From Labilibaculum euxinicum (GTDB lineage Bacteria > Bacteroidota > Bacteroidia > Bacteroidales > Marinifilaceae), in NCBI RefSeq assembly GCF_009795715.1, contig NZ_WTCR01000012.1, positions 62,001 through 126,000 of the forward strand: a stretch of 64,000 bases of DNA. The letters run 5' to 3'. Of the stretch, positions 51,743 through 58,987 are shown piece after piece; within the stretch, counting starts at the first letter, position 1; each line of letters starts with the position of its first letter. The position numbers and the translations under genes are program-made. Below the pieces are notes generated by a model. That model searched no databases. It was not told the origin of the DNA and saw nothing but the letters and a program-made list of their open reading frames with translations.

Positions 51743-53233
51743 TTAAGAGAATTCCAACCATGAACTTCCGTCTTGATATTCATCAACACTTGTAATTTTA
51801 CAGCTGTTGTGGTAAGAATAGATTAGATTACTGATGTCTTGCTGAAGAGAAGACAAACAGTTTTCAATTAAATCTTTTCGGAATCCTTTTTCAGCAAGGT
51901 CAATTACTAATCCTGCTGATACAATTCTACCTATGGCTCTTCCCAGATCAACTAATTTACGTTGAGGTAAATCGGTGTTTAAAGAAAAATCAGTTTGCTT
52001 TTTAAAGAATTCGGATGCTTTAGTTGTTAAATCGAAATTTTTCAGAAATTGAAACAAGTTGAATTCTTTTTTCTTTTTCATTAGTTTGATTACCATTTCT
52101 GAAATTTGAGTATAGAGCATTTCATTTGCTCCTTCAAAAATTTGAAACGGGCGGCTATCCACAATTCCTCTGCCTCCAATGTGACTAAGTCGATAGCCTT
52201 TTGCGCCAGATAACTGAACCAGTGTTTGGGCAGATTCCTGCATTAAATCAGTTACGATCGTTTTTACACTATTGGCCTCAATTCCATCTGCAGAAAGATC
52301 ATTTTCGATGCTGCTTTTTGTGCTGCTTCTGGAACAAAACGCCGAGCATATTGTGAAAGCGCTCTGAATTTTAGAGATTTGAAATTGGACTTGATCGTAA
52401 GAAATTAAACTTTTGCCGCCAACGATTCTATTTTTACATTGATTCAAAGCTTCATCCATCAGTCTTTTAATAAAACCAAGTCCCATACCCGGAAATTGCA
52501 TTCTACTTCGGTGCAAAATATCAAGCATCATTTTAATTCCAGTTGTTTCAGGATTTAATTTGAAGTTTTTTGGAATTTGTAAATCGAGCTTATTTTTGCC
52601 GTAAGGAATCATATACAAACCAAGATTGTCATAGTATTCTTCAACAACGACTTGTTGGTTTTTTTGAGTTACATCGCAAATGAAAAAATCAATATCTCTG
52701 CCAAGTTGTCCATCCTGTTTTTGATGACGGGATGTAATTAGCCAATAATCGGCTAAACCGGTTAGTCCCTGCCAATGTTTCGTTCCTTTAATATGAAAAC
52801 AATCGTCTTTCTCTGTGAATGAAGTTTGCATATTTAAAGCACCACTTCCATGATCAGGTTCAGTAATCATTAAGCCGCCCATATTTTGTTTGGTAAGGAA
52901 GCGTTGAAAAATATCTTTTTTTACGATCTCATTTGCATATTTGGCCACAGGTTCAAGAAAGAGACCTATATTAATTCCAAAGGTTAGCGATAAAGGAAGA
53001 GATTCATATGCGGCAGAGGCTAATATGCCGAGACATTCTTTTACTTTAATGCCTCTACCTCCATAATTTTCAGGAATTGCAACGGAAAGTGGGTTTCCTG
53101 ACATAACTTCTCTCATTACCAAAGGAGGCAAACCTCTTTGTGAACTAAATTTGTTAATGTCATCTCGTTCGTGAAAAACAGATTTAAGAGTCTTTTCAAA
53201 AGCCTGTATGTATTCAGAAAAATTTGTACTCAT
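51743..53233 (-). CDS. Acyl-CoA dehydrogenase family protein
   Basis: A 496-residue flavoprotein of the acyl-CoA dehydrogenase family, which desaturates acyl-CoA and passes electrons to ETF. Visible are the N-terminal helical domain with AIPENYGGRGIKV, the beta-domain substrate loop MITEPDHGSGALN, and the C-terminal helical domain with PFQIFEGANEMLYTQI, in which Glu is the catalytic base. It is about 110 residues longer than common members; the extra length is the C-terminal helix bundle (about 390-496). Neighbours give no clue to the substrate. Transcription ends at a hairpin at 51686-51716. Confidence 0.85.
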   Translation of the reverse strand: MSTNFSEYIQAFEKTLKSVFHERDDINKFSSQRGLPPLVMREVMSGNPLSVAIPENYGGRGIKVKECLGILASAAYESLPLSLTFGINIGLFLEPVAKYANEIVKKDIFQRFLTKQNMGGLMITEPDHGSGALNMQTSFTEKDDCFHIKGTKHWQGLTGLADYWLITSRHQKQDGQLGRDIDFFICDVTQKNQQVVVEEYYDNLGLYMIPYGKNKLDLQIPKNFKLNPETTGIKMMLDILHRSRMQFPGMGLGFIKRLMDEALNQCKNRIVGGKSLISYDQVQFQISKIQSAFTICSAFCSRSSTKSSIENDLSADGIEANSVKTIVTDLMQESAQTLVQLSGAKGYRLSHIGGRGIVDSRPFQIFEGANEMLYTQISEMVIKLMKKKKEFNLFQFLKNFDLTTKASEFFKKQTDFSLNTDLPQRKLVDLGRAIGRIVSAGLVIDLAEKGFRKDLIENCLSSLQQDISNLIYSYHNSCKITSVDEYQDGSSWLEFS

Positions 53234-53537
53234 GTTTTTTGTTTGGTTAATTTATTCTACTTCAAAAGGAAGTAGGTTATTTGGTTTAAATCCACAATTT
53301 GCTTGCTGTAATAGTTGTCGCTTATTTTAATTGGGATTTAGACGGAATAAAAATAAGCTAAATAAATGAATTTAAAGACTCACATGTCTTTTAATTTCGT
53401 TTTTCTAAATTGAAAAGGCAGTATTTAGGAGGAATATGTCAGTCTTTATTTCTGCAGGAGTTATTTTTTCACAGGTATTTATTAAGAGAATAATTTTAGC
53501 TATTGCTATATAATTGTGTTTTTTTAGTATATTCGTT

Positions 53538-53711
53538 CCGTTAGCGAACACGGACTAACTTATTCTTTTTGTTTTTTTAAATTAAACGAGAATATTCCGT
53601 GGTTTAAAGCTTATTGTATGTTGTGTTGTATGTATTTGTTTTCAAAATTTAATTACAGCTGATTTTGGTTTTTTTGACTCTGGCCGTTAACGCACACAGG
53701 ATCTAGTATTT
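53538..53711. promoter_or_regulatory. Pair of similar 17-18-base motifs upstream of the KDG kinase gene
   Basis: CCGTTAGCGAACACGGA (53538-53554) and CCGTTAACGCACACAGGA (53694-53711) are similar direct copies 156 bases apart in the 557-base gap before the kinase. The first is also an imperfect palindrome (TCCGT-ACGGA). They look like binding sites for one regulator, perhaps of the LacI type common for such sugars. The rest of the gap is AT-rich with no clear -7 box. Confidence 0.4.
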
Positions 53712-53790
53712 TTCGAATAATTTCTCACAAGATGAAAAAAAAGAGGTGTTTGTCTTGAGTTTTAGATTTAAATGATAGTAGGAATTAGCA

Positions 53791-54822
53791 ATGAATAAAA
53801 AAGTAATCACTTTCGGAGAAATTATGTTGCGACTGGCAACACCTGGCTACAAACGATTTTCACAAACCAACATTTTTGCTGCCACTTTTGGTGGAGGAGA
53901 GGTGAATGTTTCTGTATCATTGGCAAATTATGGGATTCGTACTTCTTATATTACTCGTTTACCGGATAATGATATTGGTAAATTATGCAAAGAAACACTG
54001 AATGAGCTTGGTGTAAATACGCACCAAATTGTTTTTGGTGGTGAACGGTTGGGAATTTATTTTTTGGAGACAGGAGCAGTTGCCCGAGGCTCAAAAGTAG
54101 TTTATGATCGGGCTTGTTCTGCATTTACTGGATTTAAAAAAGGCATGATCGATTGGGATGAGGTATTTCGAGATGCAGGTAGGTTTCATTGGACGGGGAT
54201 CACGCCTGCCATTTCTCATGGTGCCACTGAGGTATTAGAGGAAGCATTGGTGAAGGCGAACGAAATGGGAATAAGTGTATCTTGTGATGTAAATTACCGC
54301 AGCAAGCTTTGGAAGGAAGACAATAAGGTGGAAGAAGTAATGCCTGCCTTAATTGCTAAAACAAATGTGCTGATAGGAAATGAGTTTGATGCAGGTAAAG
54401 TTTTGGGTATTCAAACCAATTTACCCGCCGATGCTGAGTATTCGAATGAAACTTTTGGTACTGTATCCAAACTTTTGATGGAAAAGTATCCAAGGCTTGA
54501 AAAAATTATAACCACACGAAGAGGAACCATTAGTGCTAATCACAATAGTTGGATTGGGATTATGTTCGATGGAAACCAAGTGTTGAAATCTTCAACTTAT
54601 CAAATGACTCATATTGTCGATCGTGTAGGTGGAGGGGATGCTTTAATGGCTGGATTGATTTATGGTTTTCTTACTTATCCCAACAATCCTCAAAAAATAA
54701 TTGATTTTGCTGTTGCATCCTCATTTTTGAAACATACGATTTCAGGTGATTCTAATGATGTTAGCGTAGAAGAAGTGGAACAGTTGATGAAAGGGGACTT
54801 GGGCGGTAAAATTGATTGGTAG
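53791..54822 (+). CDS. kdgK: PfkB-family sugar kinase, probable 2-keto-3-deoxygluconate kinase
   Basis: A 343-residue ribokinase-fold protein. It begins VITFGEIMLRLATPGYKRFS, a KdgK-type start, has FGGGEVNVSVSLANYG, and ends with the catalytic motif VDRVGGGDALMAGLIYG, where Asp is the base and the Gly-rich turn forms the anion hole. KdgK phosphorylates 2-keto-3-deoxygluconate ahead of aldol cleavage to pyruvate and glyceraldehyde 3-phosphate. The aldolase is not adjacent, so the substrate is inferred from the family. Confidence 0.82.
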   Translation: MNKKVITFGEIMLRLATPGYKRFSQTNIFAATFGGGEVNVSVSLANYGIRTSYITRLPDNDIGKLCKETLNELGVNTHQIVFGGERLGIYFLETGAVARGSKVVYDRACSAFTGFKKGMIDWDEVFRDAGRFHWTGITPAISHGATEVLEEALVKANEMGISVSCDVNYRSKLWKEDNKVEEVMPALIAKTNVLIGNEFDAGKVLGIQTNLPADAEYSNETFGTVSKLLMEKYPRLEKIITTRRGTISANHNSWIGIMFDGNQVLKSSTYQMTHIVDRVGGGDALMAGLIYGFLTYPNNPQKIIDFAVASSFLKHTISGDSNDVSVEEVEQLMKGDLGGKIDW

Positions 54823-54900
54823 TAAAATCTTCTAAAAATACACTATTGTTTCCAAACATATTGATCTTAAATCAGTAGGGGGCAATCATTCTTATTAAAA

Positions 54901-54930
54901 CAAAAAACTCATCAAGAAATTGGTGAGTTT
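54901..54930 (-). terminator. Hairpin after the 54935 unit, in reversed orientation
   Basis: The arms are AAAACTCATCAA and TTGGTGAGTTT around GAAA on the plus strand. Elsewhere in the array the plus strand reads the reverse complement of this hairpin, so this copy is inverted relative to the others. Confidence 0.6.
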
Positions 54931-54934
54931 CCTG

Positions 54935-55010
54935 TGAACGCGGAGGGATATTCCCTGCCCTTCGTGATGAACTTGTTACGAACCCTAATTGGGTTCTCAT
55001 CCCTGAATGT
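54935..55010 (-). pseudogene. tRNA-Arg 3' scrap fused to unrelated sequence
   Basis: Only the 15 bases at the tRNA 3' end (54935-54949) match the other units. Beyond that the sequence differs and contains short hairpins such as GAACCC-AATTA-GGGTTC. This is either a recombination junction or the remnant of a different element. Confidence 0.6.
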
Positions 55011-55028
55011 GTTTTGAATTTGAAGTAT

Positions 55029-55060
55029 AAAAAAACTCACCAATTTATTTGATGAGTTAT
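55029..55060 (-). terminator. Terminator of the intact tRNA-Arg at 55065
   Basis: The minus strand reads CTCATCAAATAAATTGGTGAG followed by T's. The 9-10-bp stem matches the array's other terminators. Confidence 0.75.
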
Positions 55061-55064
55061 TCTG

Positions 55065-55138
55065 TGAACGCGGAGGGATTCGAACCCCCAACCTCTACGG
55101 CCGTAACGTAGTGCACTATCCAGTTATGCTACGCATCC
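55065..55138 (-). tRNA. tRNA-Arg (anticodon ACG)
   Basis: The minus strand folds into a full cloverleaf of 74 bases: acceptor GGATGCG/CGCGTTC (two wobbles), D arm GCAT/GTGC, anticodon arm CTACG/CGTAG with loop TTACGGC (ACG at 34-36), and T arm GGGGG-TTCGAAT-CCCTC. The 3' CCA is not encoded. ACG becomes ICG after TadA action and reads CGU, CGC and CGA. It has its own promoter. Confidence 0.93.
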
Positions 55139-55160
55139 TTTTTTGCTTTTTAAGGCGGTG

Positions 55161-55192
55161 CAAATATAGGTATTTTTCTGTTAATACTGCAA
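55161..55192 (-). promoter_or_regulatory. Promoter of the tRNA-Arg at 55065
   Basis: On the minus strand TTG (55190-55192), a 21-base spacer and TATATTTG (55161-55168) lie 22 bases before the tRNA 5' end. Confidence 0.65.
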
Positions 55193-55246
55193 GCCTTTGT
55201 TTGAATAATACGAAAAAAATATTTTTGTTTAAATAAATAAGCAAAT

Positions 55247-55278
55247 AAAAAAACTCACCAATTTATTGATGAGTTTTT
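55247..55278 (-). terminator. Terminator of the 55280 unit
   Basis: The minus strand forms ACTCATCAA-TAAA-TTGGTGAGT, then a T-run. It is the same hairpin as in the other units. Confidence 0.7.
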
Positions 55279-55279
55279 G

Positions 55280-55344
55280 TGAACGCGGAGGGATTCGAAC
55301 CCCCAACCTCTACGGCCGTAACGTAGTGCACTATCCAGTTATGC
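55280..55344 (-). pseudogene. 5'-truncated tRNA-Arg(ACG) copy
   Basis: The D, anticodon and T arms and the 3' acceptor strand match the intact gene, but the 5' acceptor strand (GGATGCGTA) is replaced by unrelated AT-rich sequence. Without that strand the acceptor cannot pair, so it should be non-functional as tRNA. The upstream area has only a degenerate -7 box. Confidence 0.8.
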
Positions 55345-55400
55345 TTTATTTTTAGCGAGACATTTTTGTGGAGAGTAAATATAAAAGCGGTGTTAATACA

Positions 55401-55430
55401 AAAAAACTCACCAATTTCTTGATGAGTTTT
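55401..55430 (-). terminator. Terminator of the 55434 unit
   Basis: The minus strand forms AAACTCATCAA-GAAA-TTGGTGAGTTT followed by a T-run. It lies in the first 170-bp repeat. Confidence 0.75.
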
Positions 55431-55433
55431 CTG

Positions 55434-55509
55434 TGAACGCGGAGGGATTCGAACCCCCAACCTCTACGGCCGTAACCCAGAAATAGTTATGCACTATCCA
55501 GTTATGCTT
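55434..55509 (-). pseudogene. Decayed tRNA-Arg copy with insertion
   Basis: The T arm and 3' acceptor strand are intact. The 5' half of the anticodon stem is replaced by an insert around CCCAGAAATAGTTATG (plus strand), and AGTTATGC is duplicated. The 5' acceptor is missing. Identical to the next unit at 55604. Confidence 0.8.
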
Positions 55510-55570
55510 TCTTTTTTATTTTTAGCGAGATATTTTTGTGGAGAGTAAAAATAAAAGCGGTGTTAATACA

Positions 55571-55600
55571 AAAAAACTCACCAATTTCTTGATGAGTTTT
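55571..55600 (-). terminator. Terminator of the 55604 unit
   Basis: Same hairpin as in the 55434 unit, in the second 170-bp repeat. Confidence 0.75.
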
Positions 55601-55603
55601 CTG

Positions 55604-55679
55604 TGAACGCGGAGGGATTCGAACCCCCAACCTCTACGGCCGTAACCCAGAAATAGTTATGCACTATCCAGTTATGCTT
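55604..55679 (-). pseudogene. Decayed tRNA-Arg copy with insertion (second)
   Basis: Base-for-base the same as the 55434 copy: the same insert in the anticodon stem, the same AGTTATGC duplication and the same missing 5' acceptor. This shows that the insertion came before the last 170-bp duplication. Confidence 0.8.
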
Positions 55680-55740
55680 TCTTTTTTATTTTTAGCGAGA
55701 TATTTTTGTGGAGAGTAAATATAAAAGCGGTGTTAATACA

Positions 55741-55770
55741 AAAAAACTCACCAATTTCTTGATGAGTTTT
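55741..55770 (-). terminator. Terminator of the intact tRNA-Arg at 55773
   Basis: The minus strand forms AAACTCATCAA-GAAA-TTGGTGAGTTT followed by a T-run, two bases after the tRNA 3' end. Confidence 0.8.
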
Positions 55771-55772
55771 CG

Positions 55773-55846
55773 TGAACGCGGAGGGATTCGAACCCCCAAC
55801 CTCTACGGCCGTAACGTAGTGCACTATCCAGTTATGCTACGCATCC
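55773..55846 (-). tRNA. tRNA-Arg (anticodon ACG), second intact copy
   Basis: Identical in sequence to the copy at 55065-55138: 74 bases, full cloverleaf, anticodon ACG, no encoded CCA. It is the first unit of the array in transcription order. A -7 box TATATTTG (minus strand) is at 55870-55877. Confidence 0.93.
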
Positions 55847-55869
55847 ATGATTACCTCGGTAATGCGGTG

Positions 55870-55877
55870 CAAATATA
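55870..55877 (-). promoter_or_regulatory. -7 box of the tRNA-Arg at 55773
   Basis: The minus strand reads TATATTTG, 23 bases before the tRNA 5' end, and the following GCACCGC matches the other intact copy's leader. The upstream TTG is not conserved. Confidence 0.6.
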
Positions 55878-56102
55878 GATAAATTTTACATTTTGGGTCT
55901 ATAAATAGGAGTCTTTTTTTAATAAAAATGAAACTTCAGAAAGAAGCTGGTATTAAAAAACTCTAAATCTTTTAGTTAGGATTTTAGTTGCGGTTTAAAA
56001 AAACTAAATTTACGTTATTCATGATTATTTTTTCATTGAATCGAGTATAATCCTTCAGGTTTTGTACTTTTGTTATGTAAAACCATATAAATAAATGATA
56101 TA

Positions 56103-58580
56103 ATGAAGAAGTTTCTAAAGTTTTTTGGAGGATTTGTAGTCTTGCTTTTAGCGCTGCTAATCATTTTACCCTTTTTCTTTAAAGATAAGATAATGGAGCG
56201 GGTAAAAACCGAAATTAATAATACGATAGATGCTAAGGTAGAAATAGGAGATTTGTCCTTATCGATGTTTAAAAAATTTCCAAACCTCTATGTTGAGCTT
56301 GAGAATGTAACTGTTGTTGGTAAAAATGAATTTTCAAATGACACTTTGGCTTCAGTTGGTAGTTTATATACTGCAGTTGATTTGGGTTCAGCGTTGTCCG
56401 GTACTCAAATAAAAGTTGGGGCAATTGTGCTGGCCAACGCAAAAGTAAATGCTGTTGTTTTGGAATCGGGTAAAGCAAATTGGGATATTGTAAAGGAATC
56501 TGATGAGGCAGTGGTGGAAGAGGAGACTGGCGAGGTTTCCGATTTTAAAGTGATTTTTGAAGAAGTGCGTATTGAAGATTTCTTTTTGCGTTATGCGGAT
56601 GCATCCATAAAAACTGTTCTTGTTGTAGATGATTTGGATTTGACGTTAAATGGTGATTTTACAGTGAAATCGACGAATTTGAATGTAAAATCGCAAATTA
56701 CAGGAATTGATTTGGATTACGATGGCGTAAAATATTTGAAAAAGGCGAGTGTAACGCTTGATGCGGTTATTGGAGCTGATCTTCAGAATATGATATTCAC
56801 ATTTAAAGAGAATAAACTAACCTTAAATGAACTAGTGTTCGGTATAGATGGAAATGTTGGAATGTTAGAGGATGGTTATAGTCTGGATCTGAAAATGAAT
56901 GCTCAGGAGGCAGATTTTAAAACCTTGCTTTCAATGGTTCCTGATGTATTCAAAGCCGATCTTAAAGGATTGGAGACTAACGGAACTCTGGCATTAACAG
57001 CTTTCGTAAAAGGGGATTATAAAGAAGATTATATGCCGTCATTTGGTGCTAAACTAGCAGTTGATAAGGCTACTCTAAAATATCCTGATCTCAAAGAATC
57101 GATTAACAATATTACCATAAATGCAGAAGTAAAACATCCGGGAGGAGATCTGGATTTATTGACAGCTGATGTAAATTCATTTCATTTTGAGGTTGCCAAC
57201 AATCCATTCGATGCAGAAATCCATGTAAAAAATCCAATATCCGATCCTTACATGAATGGTTTATTCAAAGGAGTGATTGATTTTGCCAAAATTCGCCATG
57301 CAATCCCAATGGATAGCATTAAAATTACAGGCATCGTAACTTCTGATGTTAGTTTTAGCGGAAAGATGTCTGCTATAGAAAAGGAGGAATATGAAAAAAT
57401 TACGACCAAAGGGGATGTGAAATTGAAAAACTTCGAATTCTTAACTCCTGATTTTCCGCAGGGAATTAAGATCATAAGTTCTGTTCTGAATTTTACGCCA
57501 AAATACATCAGCCTGACTTCTTTTAACTCCAAAATTGGATTTTCGGATATTCAGTTAACTGGAAAAATAGAGGACTATATCCCTTACGTTTTAAAAGATA
57601 AAGTTTTAAAAGGAAACTTCATTTTGAGTTCAAATTTATTTGATATAAATGAATTTATGACTGAGGAAGAGGATGCAAAAGCAGTTTCGGATACAATTCC
57701 ATTAAGCGTGATTGAAATTCCGGCTAATTTAGACTTAAAATTGGTTTCTTCGATGAAACTGATACGGTTCGATAAAATGAATATCGAAAATATGAAGGGA
57801 CTAATTGTTGTTAAAAATGCTAAAGCACAGTTAACTGACTTATCCATGGATATGTTAAAAGGCTCGATGACAATGAATGGTTCCTACAATACTAAGAATA
57901 TTCAGAAACCAGCCATTGATTTTGGTTTGGATGTGAAGGATTTTGATATCAATTCAGCATACGGATCATTAAGCATGATTAAAAAGATGCTCCCAATTGC
58001 TATGAATTGTTCCGGTAAGATGTCATCCGATTTAAAGATTACATCTTTGCTTGATCAGGAAATGAATCCGGTAATGAATACATTGAATGGAAATGGAGCA
58101 ATTCATTCCAAAATGATTGTGATAAAAGATAATAAAGCTTTCGACGCCTTAGCTGCAGCATTAAAAAATGACAAATACAAACGGATTTCGATAACTCAAT
58201 TCGATATGAATTTTGTAATTACTGATGGAAACGTGGAGGTAAAGCCGTTTGAAGCTAAAGTTGCAGGACATCCGGCACAAATTTACGGAACTCAGTCTGT
58301 TGATGGAAAATTGAATTTTACCATGGATATGAAATTGCCAAAAGATGAGTTGGGCAAAGAGGTAAATCAGTATTTCGATAAATTACCTGGTTTCGATGAA
58401 GTTAAAGAGCTTGATGTTGCTGTGAAGATTACTGGTACGGTTGATAATCCAAATGTGAAGCTTGATTTAAGTAAAGCAATTAAGCAGGCTCAGCAGGCCG
58501 TGGCCAAAGAGTTGGAACGACGGGCCAAGAAAGAATTGGAAAAGAAAGGGAAGGATTTACTGAAGAAATTATTTAAGTAG
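56103..58580 (+). CDS. AsmA-family envelope protein
   Basis: An 825-residue protein with an N-terminal membrane helix (about 5-27) and then the AsmA start: TIDAKVEIGDLSLSMFKKFP, NLYVELENVTVVGKN. The rest is repeated beta strands facing the periplasm, ending NPNVKLDLSKAIKQAQQAV and a basic helical tail (about 790-825). AsmA-like proteins are thought to form bridges that move phospholipid between membranes or affect outer-membrane assembly. It is longer than E. coli AsmA (617). It is the second AsmA-type gene in the window after 35405. Confidence 0.85.
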   Translation: MKKFLKFFGGFVVLLLALLIILPFFFKDKIMERVKTEINNTIDAKVEIGDLSLSMFKKFPNLYVELENVTVVGKNEFSNDTLASVGSLYTAVDLGSALSGTQIKVGAIVLANAKVNAVVLESGKANWDIVKESDEAVVEEETGEVSDFKVIFEEVRIEDFFLRYADASIKTVLVVDDLDLTLNGDFTVKSTNLNVKSQITGIDLDYDGVKYLKKASVTLDAVIGADLQNMIFTFKENKLTLNELVFGIDGNVGMLEDGYSLDLKMNAQEADFKTLLSMVPDVFKADLKGLETNGTLALTAFVKGDYKEDYMPSFGAKLAVDKATLKYPDLKESINNITINAEVKHPGGDLDLLTADVNSFHFEVANNPFDAEIHVKNPISDPYMNGLFKGVIDFAKIRHAIPMDSIKITGIVTSDVSFSGKMSAIEKEEYEKITTKGDVKLKNFEFLTPDFPQGIKIISSVLNFTPKYISLTSFNSKIGFSDIQLTGKIEDYIPYVLKDKVLKGNFILSSNLFDINEFMTEEEDAKAVSDTIPLSVIEIPANLDLKLVSSMKLIRFDKMNIENMKGLIVVKNAKAQLTDLSMDMLKGSMTMNGSYNTKNIQKPAIDFGLDVKDFDINSAYGSLSMIKKMLPIAMNCSGKMSSDLKITSLLDQEMNPVMNTLNGNGAIHSKMIVIKDNKAFDALAAALKNDKYKRISITQFDMNFVITDGNVEVKPFEAKVAGHPAQIYGTQSVDGKLNFTMDMKLPKDELGKEVNQYFDKLPGFDEVKELDVAVKITGTVDNPNVKLDLSKAIKQAQQAVAKELERRAKKELEKKGKDLLKKLFK

Positions 58581-58608
58581 ATTAAGAATTTCTGAAAAAA
58601 GAATATGT

Positions 58609-58637
58609 GAAGGAGGGATCTGATATTCCTCCTTTTT
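58609..58637 (+). terminator. Terminator of the AsmA gene
   Basis: AAGGAGG and CCTCCTT pair around a ten-base loop, followed by TTT. Confidence 0.75.
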
Positions 58638-58685
58638 ATGATGTTTTTAAGAGATTTGTATTCAAACAAACAAGAGTTTTCTCAT

Positions 58686-58740
58686 GAAAAAAGGGATGGC
58701 AACCACTCCATCCCTTCTCTAATTCACTTTATAACCTGAA
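58686..58740 (-). repeat. Twin hairpin element, copy 1
   Basis: On the minus strand this reads AGGTTATAAAGTGAATTAG, then the hairpin AAGGGATGG-AGTGGTTG-CCATCCCTT and a T-run. A similar copy lies at 58846-58898. It is a terminator by structure and may end a small RNA or the pump operon. Confidence 0.65.
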
Positions 58741-58845
58741 TTTTCAATTGAGAATTCAACTTAAATATAGGAATAAATTTTTTATTGTCAAGTAATTGAT
58801 AAATATATTGATAATTTACGATGAAAAATACTAATTATTGGACAA

Positions 58846-58898
58846 CAAAAAAGGATGGTAACCACCCCATCCTTTTTTAATCTATTCACTTTAAACCT
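58846..58898 (-). repeat. Twin hairpin element, copy 2
   Basis: On the minus strand this reads AGGTTTAAAGTGAATAG, then AAAAGGATGG-GGTGGTTA-CCATCCTTTT with a T-run. About 50 bases are alignable with copy 1, including the AGGTTxTAAAGTGAAT leader and the GTGGTT loop. It is the first terminator-like site after the TolC gene. Confidence 0.65.
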
Positions 58899-58987
58899 TA
58901 AAAACGGAAACCGTTTTGCTACTTCTACGCTAAGGGTTTCAAAAAAGTTATACGAAAAGTGATATTTTTAATGGATCTACATAAGTA

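Larger units (their letters stand above)
54901..55846 (-). repeat. Tandem array of tRNA-Arg units and decayed copies
   Basis: Six units lie head to tail on the minus strand. Each has a tRNA-Arg(ACG) 3' end followed by a hairpin terminator. Units start (3' ends on the plus strand) at 55773, 55604, 55434, 55280, 55065 and 54935. Units at 55773 and 55065 are intact. The two at 55604 and 55434 belong to a 170-bp tandem repeat (55381-55550, 55551-55720), identical except for one base. The array seems to have grown by unequal crossing-over and then decayed. Confidence 0.8.

Noticed and set aside
55263-55460. Minus-strand ORF with VGGSNPSA-like residues
   Set aside because: It is the translation of tRNA sequences and terminators; the peptide is an artefact of the T arm.
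54901-55846. CRISPR-like repeat array
   Set aside because: The repeats are tRNA-Arg sequences with terminators, 130-215 bases apart and of unequal length. There are no uniform spacers and no cas genes.
58600-58960. Short plus-strand genes in the AsmA-TolC gap
   Set aside because: No ORF of useful length was found; the gap holds terminators and the twin hairpin element.
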